A DNA stretch of 64,000 nucleotides from Bacteroidaceae bacterium (GTDB lineage Bacteria; Bacteroidota; Bacteroidia; Bacteroidales; Bacteroidaceae): the NCBI GenBank assembly GCA_024398515.1, contig JAKSIZ010000002.1, forward strand, positions 1 to 64,000, in the 5' to 3' direction. The translations under genes were made by a program, and so were the position numbers. The stretch's first letter is position 1. Every line of letters begins with the position of its first letter. The notes under the pieces are model-generated. The model was given only the letters and a program-made list of their open reading frames with translations. It searched no databases and was not told the origin of the DNA. Below, one piece after another: positions 16,738 to 25,600 of the stretch.

Positions 16738-17853
16738 ATGGAAGATTATATTGTTTCAGCAAGGAAATATCGTCCGATGACCTTTGATAGTGTTGTGGGG
16801 CAGCAGGCACTGACTACAACCTTGAAGAATGCCGTTAAGAGTGGCAAACTGGCTCACGCTTATCTGTTCTGTGGCCCACGTGGAGTAGGAAAGACTACCT
16901 GTGCCCGCATCTTTGCCAAGGCTATCAACTGTTTCAACCCAGCCGAGGATGGCGAGGCATGTAATGAGTGCGAGAGCTGCGTGGCTTTCAACGAACAAAG
17001 GTCGTATAACATTGTAGAACTCGATGCTGCCAGCAACAACTCGGTAGAGAATATAAAGGCATTGATTGAACAAACTCGCATTCCGCCACAGGTAGGGAAG
17101 TATAAGGTGTTTATCATTGACGAGGTTCACATGCTGTCGTCGAATGCATTCAATGCTTTCCTAAAGACGTTGGAAGAGCCTAATCCGCATGTCATCTTCA
17201 TACTCGCTACGACTGAGAAACAGAAAATACTGCCTACAATTCTTAGTCGTTGCCAGATTTATGATTTCGAGCGTATGGGAGTGCAGAACATCATAAACCA
17301 TTTGAAGTCAATCTGCGAGAAGGAAGGTGTGGCGTATGAAGATGCTGCGCTTGAACTCATTGCCGAGAAGGCTGACGGTGGTATGCGCGATGCACTGTCG
17401 ATACTCGACCAGGCAATAAGTTTCTGTCAGGGTAATGTGACATACGACAAGGTGATGGAGGATTTGAATGTTCTCGATGCGGAAAACTATTTCAACTTCG
17501 TAGAACTGAGCCTTGCGAATAAGGTTGGCGAGGTGATGATACTCCTTAATAATATTATAAACAACGGCTTCGATGGTGGCAGACTTGTTGATGGACTTGC
17601 AAGCCACTGCCGAAACCTGCTTATGGCAAAGGATGAATCGACACTTCCATTGCTGGAATGTAGCGAGAAGCAACGTCAGCATTATAAGGAACAGGCACAG
17701 AAATGTCCTGTGAAGTTCCTCTACGATGCACTGAAACTTATGAACGATTGCGACATAAACTATCGCAATAGCCATAACAAACGCCTGCTCGTAGAGCTGA
17801 CACTTATTCAGGTGGCACAGATAACTCAGGAGGGCGAGGCTTCCTTTCCCTAG
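16738..17853 (+). CDS. dnaX: DNA polymerase III subunit gamma/tau, N-terminal (gamma-like) part
   Basis: A 371-residue clamp-loader ATPase. The Walker A motif GPRGVGKT is at 46-53, a four-cysteine zinc site spans 65-81 (C..C..CNECESC), Walker B is FIIDEVHM, and the arginine-finger block is TILSRCQIYDF. Domains I-III are complete to QVAQITQEGEASFP. The frame then hits TAG at 17851-17853, right where the Pro-rich linker starts in the longer tau proteins of Bacteroidota. The missing C-terminal domain follows in the next frame (17864-18487) after a GC-rich repeat. The ATG at 16738 fits the family start MEDYIVSARKYRP. It may act alone as a gamma-type subunit or be joined to the next frame by +1 frameshifting. 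Confidence 0.93.
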   Translation: MEDYIVSARKYRPMTFDSVVGQQALTTTLKNAVKSGKLAHAYLFCGPRGVGKTTCARIFAKAINCFNPAEDGEACNECESCVAFNEQRSYNIVELDAASNNSVENIKALIEQTRIPPQVGKYKVFIIDEVHMLSSNAFNAFLKTLEEPNPHVIFILATTEKQKILPTILSRCQIYDFERMGVQNIINHLKSICEKEGVAYEDAALELIAEKADGGMRDALSILDQAISFCQGNVTYDKVMEDLNVLDAENYFNFVELSLANKVGEVMILLNNIINNGFDGGRLVDGLASHCRNLLMAKDESTLPLLECSEKQRQHYKEQAQKCPVKFLYDALKLMNDCDINYRNSHNKRLLVELTLIQVAQITQEGEASFP

Positions 17854-17863
17854 GCTCAAAACT

Positions 17864-18487
17864 TTGAACAGTCCCCTCCAAACAGCCCCCTCCAGCCCCC
17901 CTCTGTCCCCCCAAGGGGGGATGATAGGTTTCCATTCTCTCCCCCCTGGGGGAGTTGGAGGGGGCTGTTTGAGGGGCTCTGATAGCACTTCGCCTCAAGG
18001 AGCAAGACCAAAGTCGTTTAACCTCTCGAACATCGGTACCTCGATGGAGGCGATAAGGATGAGGAAGGATGGTTACAAGACAGCTGCAGCAACAGAGGCA
18101 CAAACGACACAAAGACTATCGGAAACATTCGACGACGAGAGACTCAGACTTGTGTGGGTGGAACTCTGCGATTCTTTACGCGAGAAAGATCCTGCCAACT
18201 CGGAACGAATGATGAACCTTGAGGTACATATCTCAGACTTTCCGAAAGTTGAAGTTGCCATCACAAACCAGTTGCTTGAGCGATATATGATTAGCAAGAA
18301 ACACGATATAGAAGTCTTCCTCTCACATGGATTGAAGAACGACGACCTGAAGGTTGACTTCCGCTTTGCCAAGGTAGAGGAGATGGAAAGCAAGGGCTTG
18401 ACACGCAGCGAAGCATTCGCAGAATTGCTGAAGAAATCGACAGGAGTGGCAGCACTGCAGAGAGTGTTTAATTTGGAATTAGTTTAG
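17864..18487 (+). pseudogene. dnaX: Out-of-frame C-terminal (tau-specific) part of DnaX
   Basis: This frame is open from 17825 to 18487, offset +1 from the dnaX N-terminal part. From about 18010 it encodes LSNIGTSMEAIR, then DERLRLVWVELCDSLREK, VEVAITNQLLERY and LQRVFNLELV, which match the C-terminal domain of Bacteroidota DnaX in order and length. The first 45 codons are low-complexity Pro/Gly-rich sequence translated from the GC-rich repeat. The only early starts are a TTG at 17864 and internal ATGs, with no good ribosome site. It is either a broken gene half or is reached by a +1 shift at CCC-TAG-G (17848-17854), where Pro-tRNA could slip to CCT. Its conserved, uninterrupted frame argues against long decay. 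Confidence 0.7.
17874..17984. repeat. GC-rich inverted repeat element, copy 2, inside dnaX
   Basis: The core at 17894-17966 (from AGCCCCCCTCTGTCCCCC to GTTGGAGGGGGCT) is nearly identical to 19843-19915. It is nested in an outer inverted repeat, CCTCCAAACAGCCCCC on the left and GGGGGCTGTTTGAGGGG on the right. The whole block replaces the linker-coding part of dnaX. Confidence 0.85.
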
Positions 18488-18529
18488 GAAACAAAAACTC
18501 GAATTCACATAATTGCATAACAAAAGATA

Positions 18530-19174
18530 ATGCACATAGCAGTAGCAGGAAATATCGGAAGTGGTAAGACAACGCTTACTACGATGCTCGCGAAACATTA
18601 CGGTTGGACACCGCGTTTCGAGAGCGTGACATACAATCCATACCTTGAGGATTACTACAAGGACATCCACCGATGGAGCTTTCCTTTGGAGATTTATTTC
18701 TTGAAGGAACGTTTCCGTGATGTGCTCGAAATAGCGAAAAACGACAAGGTTATCATTCAGGACCGCTCAATATTTGAAGGCGTGTATATCTTCGCTGCAA
18801 ACAACAAGGACATGGGACATCTTTCGGAACGCGACTTTGAGACTTACATGAACCTCTTTGAGTTGATGACGAAAGTAACAAAGACTCCCGACCTTATGAT
18901 TTATCTGCGTTCGTCGATACAGCATCTTGTGGAGCAGATACAAAAGCGTGGGCGTGGTTATGAGCAGGGAATTCAGTTGGAATACCTGCAGAAACTAAAC
19001 GAGAGATACGAAGACTTCATAGAAAACAAATACCCAGGAAAGGTGATGATAATTGAGGCGGACAACCTTGATTTCCTTCACAATCCTGCTGACTTTGCGT
19101 CGATTACCGATAGGATTGACGCCTTGTTCTATGGTCTATTCCCTGAAAGGATACCATTCGACTATGATGAATAG
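18530..19174 (+). CDS. Deoxynucleoside kinase (first of two tandem copies)
   Basis: A 214-residue cytoplasmic kinase of the dAdo/dGuo/dCyd kinase family for nucleoside salvage. The P-loop GNIGSGKT is at 7-14. The substrate-site block FESVTYNPYLEDYY, the DRS motif in VIIQDRSIFEG, and the LID arginine block QIQKRGRGYEQ are all present, as is LMIYLRSS. The length is usual for the family. It lies 42 bp after the dnaX C-terminal frame and 41 bp before a paralogue of about the same size, suggesting co-transcription. Substrate preference (dA versus dG) cannot be read reliably from the sequence. Confidence 0.93.
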   Translation: MHIAVAGNIGSGKTTLTTMLAKHYGWTPRFESVTYNPYLEDYYKDIHRWSFPLEIYFLKERFRDVLEIAKNDKVIIQDRSIFEGVYIFAANNKDMGHLSERDFETYMNLFELMTKVTKTPDLMIYLRSSIQHLVEQIQKRGRGYEQGIQLEYLQKLNERYEDFIENKYPGKVMIIEADNLDFLHNPADFASITDRIDALFYGLFPERIPFDYDE

Positions 19175-19215
19175 TAGAATTCATAAAATGTAAAATAATA
19201 AAAACCAATAAAATT

Positions 19216-19842
19216 ATGCACATAGCAGTAGCCGGAAACATAGGTAGTGGCAAGACAACGCTGACAAAGATGTTGGCAAAGAGATACAATTGGGAACCTC
19301 GGTTCGAGTCGGTAGAATACAATCCTTACCTTGAGGATTTCTATGCTGACATGTCGAGGTGGAGTTTCAACCTGCAGATATACTTCCTCAACACTCGTTT
19401 TCGTGATGTCGTGGAAATATCAAAATGCGGCTCAACGATAGTCCAGGACCGCACAATCTACGAAGATGCAAAGATATTTGCGCCGAATCTTCACGCGCAA
19501 GGAAAGATGAGCGACCGCGACTTTGCCAACTATAGCGATCTCTTTGAACTGATGATGTCGTTAGTGAAGAAGCCTGACCTCATGATTTATCTGCGTTCTT
19601 CAATTCCGCATCTTGTAGGACAGATACAGAAACGTGGCCGTGAGTATGAGCAGACAATACAGATCGACTACCTAAAAGGACTCAACGACCGCTATGAGGA
19701 ATGGATTAAAGATTATGACGGACGTCTGCTTATCCTTGATGTTGACAACCTTGATTTCCAGAATAATCCAAACGACTTCGAGACAATAACAGAGAAAATA
19801 GATTCATTACTCTTCGGTTTATTCCCAATGGAAGAAAAATGA
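19216..19842 (+). CDS. Deoxynucleoside kinase (second tandem copy)
   Basis: A 208-residue paralogue of the kinase at 18530-19174, sharing MHIAVAGNIGSGKTTLT, the NPYLEDFYADMSRWSF block and LMIYLRSSIPHLV. The P-loop is at 7-14. The DRS motif is DRT here (IVQDRTIYEDA) and the LID is QIQKRGREYEQ. The pair is reminiscent of heterodimeric dAdo/dGuo kinases encoded side by side in other bacteria, so the two chains may form a heterodimer with different substrates. A GC-rich repeat begins at the stop codon (19843). Confidence 0.93.
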   Translation: MHIAVAGNIGSGKTTLTKMLAKRYNWEPRFESVEYNPYLEDFYADMSRWSFNLQIYFLNTRFRDVVEISKCGSTIVQDRTIYEDAKIFAPNLHAQGKMSDRDFANYSDLFELMMSLVKKPDLMIYLRSSIPHLVGQIQKRGREYEQTIQIDYLKGLNDRYEEWIKDYDGRLLILDVDNLDFQNNPNDFETITEKIDSLLFGLFPMEEK

Positions 19843-19915
19843 AGCCCCCCTCTGTCCCCCCAAAGGGGGATGATAGGTTTCCATTCTCTCCCCCCTGGGG
19901 GAGTTGGAGAGGGCT
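19843..19915. repeat. GC-rich inverted repeat element, copy 3
   Basis: This copy starts right after the kinase stop codon and runs to 12 bp before the last A of the CotH leader. It shows CCCCCCTCTGTCCCCC, an AAAGGGGG centre, GATAGGTTTCCATTCTC and CCCCCCTGGGGGAG, nearly identical to the copy in dnaX. It could also act as a strong hairpin downstream of the kinase operon. Confidence 0.8.
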
Positions 19916-19932
19916 AAAACATACAAAAATAT

Positions 19933-22410
19933 ATGAAACACACTATTCTTATTATCACATTATTATTTGCTCTCACCCTAAATCTTGATGCACAAGTCAG
20001 GATAAACGAGATTATGCAGTCGAACATTGACTGCGTTATGGACGACATCAATGAGTTTCCCGACTCATGGATAGAACTTTACAACACCTCATCCTCCGCT
20101 GTAAGTCTCAGGGGATATAAGGTCGGAATATCGAAAAATCCAAGTGAGGCATGGGAAATCCCTTCGTCAAAAAGCATCGCGGCACATAAATTCTTCCTTA
20201 TTTACTGCGACAAGGAAGGCACGGGCCTGCATACCAACTTCCGGATAGATTCGGGAAAAGGTGCCGAGGTATATCTTTTCAAGGACAACACTATCGTTGA
20301 CAAGATAACAGGACTTGCCAAACAACCTGCTCCAAACGTCGCTTACGGCAGGCAGTTCGAGAACTCCGACGAATGGGGATACCAGCAGACGCCGACGCCA
20401 AACTATAACAACTGTGGCATACTGTGCAGCAAAATCCTCGGCGAACCTGTGTTCAGTGTTCCTGGAAAGGTCGTGACTGGCACCTCAAACATCCGTCTCA
20501 TCATCAGCCTTCCGCAGGATGCACCCGAAGGAACAGTGATTCGCGTCACCTACGACGGCAGTGAACCTACCGAGTCGAGCACATCGCTTGGCAGCAAGTC
20601 AACGATTATGATCAGCTCAACCAAGGTTATCCGTGCCAAACTTTTCTGTAATGGATACCTCTCGCCACGCTCTACGACTCATTCCTACATCTTTTTCCCA
20701 CGTCAGCTCTCGCTGCCTGTCGTCTCGATAGTGACCGACGACAAATACTTCTCCGACAGTAAACTCGGCATCTATGTCGATGGTTCCTACAGCAGTTCAA
20801 AGAGAAACTATGAGTACGACTGGCGCCGACCTATCAACTTTGAATACTTCAACGGCGAGGGAGAGGCAAGTAGCCTCAACCAACTCTGCGAGACACGTGT
20901 GCAGGGAGGAGCCACAAGAGCAAACGCATTGAAGTCGCTCGCCGTCTATGCCAACAAGCGATTTGGCGAAAAGCAACTGAAATACGAGTTCTTCCCCGAC
21001 CAGCGTCCTGGCATCGCCAAGTTCAAGTCTATACTCTTGCGAAGCGCTGGAAACGACTTCGACTACCTTTATATGCGCGATGCCATCATCCAGCGCAGCA
21101 TGGCAAGCCATGTTGACCTCGACTGGCAGGCATGGCGCCCTGTCGTCTTCTACCTCAATGGCACCTACAAAGGTATGCTCAACATTCGCGAAAGGAGCAA
21201 TGAGGACAACATTTTCAGCAACTACGACGGCCTCGAGGATATTGATATGATCGAGAACTGGAAGGAACTGAAGCAGGGCAGCAAGCAGAGCTTCGACGAA
21301 TTCCGTGACTTCTACAACCAGACGGCGCATACATGGACTGAATACAACACTCGCATGGACTGCACGGAGTTTACCAATCTCATGATCATGAACATCTATT
21401 TCAACAATCAGGACTTCCCTGGAAACAACATCGTGCAATGGCGTCCTTCAGCCGAAGGAGGGCGTTGGCGATGGATAGCCAAGGACACTGATTTCGGTCT
21501 CGGACTCTATGGCTCGCCTGCCGCATACAACACCTTCGAGTGGCTCTACAATCCAAACTACGACGCAGGTCGCGCCTGGGCTAACCATCCGGAGCATACA
21601 AAACTCTTCCGAAACCTTATGAACAATGCCAAGTTCAAGCGTGAGTTCATCGACCGCTTTGCTGTCTATATGGGCGACTTCCTCAACTTCGACGGCATCT
21701 GGGAGGTGTGGCAGCCAATGTACAGCATGATACAGTCCGAATACCCCAACCATCGCAGCCAGGTAAGCGGCTGGTCGCCCGACTATGAAGGCGAGGTGCA
21801 GTCGGTGCAGGCGTGGATAAAGGATCGCAATGAAAACGTATATTCACAGATGGGCAAGTTCTATTCCTTAGGCAACAGCGTTGCAATGACCGTCAATGCC
21901 GACCTCACCGACGCGCAGCTGCAGACCGTCAGAATCACCTTCAACGACATAGAGCTGAGTCGCGGACGGTTCAACGGCATGTTCTACGCCAACCGTGAAG
22001 TCCACCTTAAAGGCAGCGTTGCGGGCAACGTAGGCGTCACCGGATGGACCATCACCACCACCCCACCTCGCGGCGAGGCGACCACCATCGAGGTGATAGG
22101 CAACGACTGCACGTTCTCCATGCCACAATGCAAGAAGGTAGAGGTCAGTGCCATCATTGGCGAACTCAACACCCCAGGCGATGCCAACCTCGACGGCAAG
22201 GTCGATGTCAGCGACATCACCGCCGTTGCCGCCTATATCCTCTCGTCCGCCACCGCCCCCTTCAGCCCTCAGAACGCCGACGCCAACCGCGACGGCAGCA
22301 TCGACGTAAGCGACATCACTACTATCGCGGCTAATATATTGGGGGAAAGTAACAGGGCACGAACGTTGTGCTCTCAAAGAACGATGCTTAAACCCGAAAA
22401 AAAACTGTAG
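19933..22410 (+). CDS. Secreted CotH-kinase-family protein with lamin-tail domain and dockerin-like module
   Basis: An 825-residue exported protein. The signal peptide ends LNLDAQ. Residues about 20-130 are a lamin-tail-like (LTD) sandwich (INEIMQSN, DSWIELYNTSS). Residues 175-250 are a chitobiase/FN3-like domain with VTYDGSEPTESSTS. Residues 260-590 are a CotH kinase-like domain: RVQGGATRA, RSAGNDFDYLYMRDA, YKGMLNIRERSNED and IAKDTDFGLGLYG holding the metal-binding DTDFG. Residues about 742-803 are a dockerin-like pair (GDANLDGKVDVSDI, DANRDGSIDVSDI). The last 20 residues after ILGE look foreign, and the TAG stop lies inside the first palindrome of the repeat at 22401, so the repeat appears to have replaced the native end. 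Protein phosphorylation activity is known for CotH but unproven here. Confidence 0.9.
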   Translation: MKHTILIITLLFALTLNLDAQVRINEIMQSNIDCVMDDINEFPDSWIELYNTSSSAVSLRGYKVGISKNPSEAWEIPSSKSIAAHKFFLIYCDKEGTGLHTNFRIDSGKGAEVYLFKDNTIVDKITGLAKQPAPNVAYGRQFENSDEWGYQQTPTPNYNNCGILCSKILGEPVFSVPGKVVTGTSNIRLIISLPQDAPEGTVIRVTYDGSEPTESSTSLGSKSTIMISSTKVIRAKLFCNGYLSPRSTTHSYIFFPRQLSLPVVSIVTDDKYFSDSKLGIYVDGSYSSSKRNYEYDWRRPINFEYFNGEGEASSLNQLCETRVQGGATRANALKSLAVYANKRFGEKQLKYEFFPDQRPGIAKFKSILLRSAGNDFDYLYMRDAIIQRSMASHVDLDWQAWRPVVFYLNGTYKGMLNIRERSNEDNIFSNYDGLEDIDMIENWKELKQGSKQSFDEFRDFYNQTAHTWTEYNTRMDCTEFTNLMIMNIYFNNQDFPGNNIVQWRPSAEGGRWRWIAKDTDFGLGLYGSPAAYNTFEWLYNPNYDAGRAWANHPEHTKLFRNLMNNAKFKREFIDRFAVYMGDFLNFDGIWEVWQPMYSMIQSEYPNHRSQVSGWSPDYEGEVQSVQAWIKDRNENVYSQMGKFYSLGNSVAMTVNADLTDAQLQTVRITFNDIELSRGRFNGMFYANREVHLKGSVAGNVGVTGWTITTTPPRGEATTIEVIGNDCTFSMPQCKKVEVSAIIGELNTPGDANLDGKVDVSDITAVAAYILSSATAPFSPQNADANRDGSIDVSDITTIAANILGESNRARTLCSQRTMLKPEKKL

Positions 22411-22490
22411 CAGTTTTGGAACGAAAACTGTAGAAGTATTCAAGTCAAAACTGCTACAGTTTTTTTCCGACCATTAAGCTCGTCCCATAA
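22345..22490 (-). repeat. Triad palindrome element, AAAACTG type, overlapping the CotH stop
   Basis: Palindromes start at 22401, 22424 and 22447, exactly 23 bp apart, with spacers GGAACG and CAAGTC. The middle unit is degenerate on one arm (AAAACTGTAGAAGTATT). The right flank, read on the minus strand, has GGACGAGCTTAATGGTCGGA, matching the flank of the 52980 element. The left flank, inside the CotH C-terminus, has GAACGTTGTG and AAAGAACGA, which match the far flanks of the 52980 and 38369 copies. Confidence 0.85.
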
Positions 22491-22617
22491 ATCGATTACG
22501 TTGACGAGTATAAAAACCAACAATCATCAATTTTTCACGAATGCGAAAAAAATGACCAAAACGAAACAATATCTGAATAATTTGAGGAAAAATGCGTATA
22601 ATTACAAAAATAAATAA

Positions 22618-22625
22618 TACCTTTG
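22618..22625 (+). promoter_or_regulatory. Probable -7 box for the giant surface protein gene
   Basis: TACCTTTG matches TAnnTTTG, 30 bp before the ATG at 22655. No TTTG is present at the proper -33 spacing. Confidence 0.4.
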
Positions 22626-22654
22626 TAACAGATAAATACTTAAATAGATTAATT

Positions 22655-25600
22655 ATGAAGAAAACAAATTCTAATCGTTTGACCTATTGGCTCACAAGGT
22701 CAATGAGGTATTCGCTTTTGGCACTGTTGGTTATGCTCTGTCAAAGTGCATGGTGTGATGTCTATTCCGGTCAGGCATGGGACGAAGTTGTGGATGACAA
22801 CAACAGACCTCAAGGTATTACTACCAACCAACAAGGCAATTACGTCATCACATTGACAGAACCCAAGCATCTGGCATGGTATGCGTGGAAACTAAGAACT
22901 GAGGAGAATAATTCCGAACTGAAAAAATACTCATACGCCGATGTGACGCTTGGCGCTGACATTGATATGTCGGGGTATTCATGGCGTGCTATTGGCGAGG
23001 TAGGAGATGGCAATCATGATTTTCACGGTACTTTCGATGGTCAGGGACATACGATATCTAAACTCGTGTGCGAACGGTACAATGGCGATACGATGGCAGG
23101 TCTGTTCGACGAGTTGAACTCAAGCACTGAAGTCAGGAATATAAGATTCTATAACTGCCAGTCGTATTGCAGGTATGCGGCAGGAATTTTGGCAGGTCAC
23201 ATAAGTAACACGAGCGATGTGAAGTTCACGAATCTAATATTTGATATGTGCTATGTTTCAGTGGTTAAACAATCTGCGGGTTTTGTTATTGGTGCAATCG
23301 TAAATTCCCAAAACGTTGTTTTTGACAACATAACGGTAAAGAAGAACTGTTTGTTTGACAAGAATGCGGACAATCGTTTCGGAGGTATTGCAGGTTCACT
23401 TGGATGGGGGGACTGTTCGGTAACTGTAAAAAACAGTTTTATTGCGCTACAAGCTAAAGAGGCGAATACTTACTTGGGTTACGGTGGCATAACAGCATAT
23501 ATGGACCACAGCTGTAATCTTGACGTTGATAATTGCGTGATTGACATTTCTGGTATGTTCTTTACTGGCAATAACGATCAGGCAGCTATTGTAGGTAGAT
23601 GGGATGATTCGTCGAAGCCTATCGTCAGACGTACATTAGTGGTAGGCGACCACTCTTCAAACAAAGACTTGCCGAGCGACCATAACTCTGCTCTGTTCGG
23701 GGGATGTACAGCAAGTTGGTCTCAGATGGAACTGTATGATTGCTTCATTGACCATAACCATTCGCCAGAGCCAAGAGATTATCAGATTGTCAGTAAGCAA
23801 ATCGCTGATGCTAATAGAATCTATGCATACAACATCCAAAACATTAACAGAACGGAGGCTACGGCAAAAGAGGCTCTTGCCGTAGCAACGATGAATGAAT
23901 ACGGAACAAGCTTCGGCATTAATCCTGCATATACATCAGAGAATTATGCTGTGTCGGATTTCGTTCTGCCGCTCGGTAATGATGATGGGAGACTGTTGAA
24001 ATTTTCGGGTGGAAAACTTATTGCAAAAGCCTACGGAGGAGTGCCAGAGGCATTTACTAAACCATCTGACGATATTGTCATTATGGCGCAAGGAAAGGAG
24101 ATGAAGTACGAAGCCAATCCGCGAACTGACGAATGGATTACAGCCGACAAATCCACGAACTTGAGTGACATGAAGAGAACGGGGAAATGGGAGTTCTCAG
24201 GAATACCTACTGCAAAAGGTAATTTTGATTTCACGTTTTCCAAAAGACCCGTTGCCAAATGGATATCTGGCTATCCTGCATACAACCAGACGACTCAGAG
24301 AGTAGTGCTGAAATGGAACGTAACGAGCAATGGGTATAGAGACAATTGGCAGCTTTTCGGCAAATGGGTTATATACAAGAACAGTGCAAAAGTTGCTGAA
24401 CTCCCGGGAGATGCAATGGAATGGACTGATCTCACTCCAGGCAGTGGTAAGATAACCTACGAGGTGTTCTTTGTCAGCGATGACTTTAAATATACCAAGG
24501 ATGACAATCCAGAGCATCCTACACATACCTTCGATGTTGCATATAGCGTAAACATGGAAGGAGTCACTCCATTCATAAAAAACGACAAGGTGGTCAACAC
24601 GGTAAATGTACCTAATGCACAAAGCCTGAACGGTAGCCGTCTGCGTCTGCTCAGATGGGACACGAAGGTGGCTGAAGAGACTGGAAACAATCCAGCGGAA
24701 ATCCTCAAACGTGCCAGCGAACTGACAGTCTATACTACAGAGTTTATGAGCAATCCTCAGAAGGAAGACGAGAAACTGGCTGTCACATACGAAGACAATG
24801 CGCCTCAGGCAACAAGCTGCACAATGTACCATTATATGTGGGTGATGGACAATATCAAGGACGGAAACTTCAAGACTGGTGCATCGTTTATGACGGAAGT
24901 GCTGTCGTTGCCTACTGAGTCAGGAATCAAATTCAAGGAGTTCACAGCCACGAAGGGAAAGAGCACTTCAAAGGTCAGTTTGAAATGGTCGGTTGAGAAC
25001 GACGATAACATAAGTATGAAGTATGTCATCTATCGGAATATATACGACAAGAATGACAACAGTACTCCAGACGCTTGGACGCAAATCTATGAAACAAACA
25101 GTGGACTTGCTTCTGGGTCATTCGATGATGAGACCCTGCCAGGCTATGTATATAAATACTGCATTAGGGCATATCCGTTCTGCGAAGGAACATCTTCAAA
25201 GATGAACATCGCATCAGAGATGTACGACATTGGTTTTGCTGCAAGCCGTGGAACCATACAAGGCAGGGTGACTTTCAACTCTGGTAAAGTCAACGTTGAA
25301 GGAGTGGATGTACGCCTTCAGGCAGAGGATGACGAACTTGCCACATCGATGCTGTCATACGCAGCGCAATTTACCGAAACAAGCCAATACATGCCACTTG
25401 CCGAAGGACTGAACAAGGAGTTCTGGGACGGCAACTGGACTCTGCAATTCCTTTTACGTCCAGATAAAGACGGAGTGGTTGCCAATTTGCCTGGACGCAT
25501 GCAGCTGACTCTGAAAGACAACAAACTTTGTCTGAAAGATAATGATATCAGCATCAAGGTTAACGCAATGACTTTCGAGGGGAATTATGTAATGCTGAAA

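Noticed and set aside
20797..21438. 213-codon minus-strand frame opposite the CotH gene
   Set aside because: It is a shadow of the CotH kinase domain; no motif or signal of its own.
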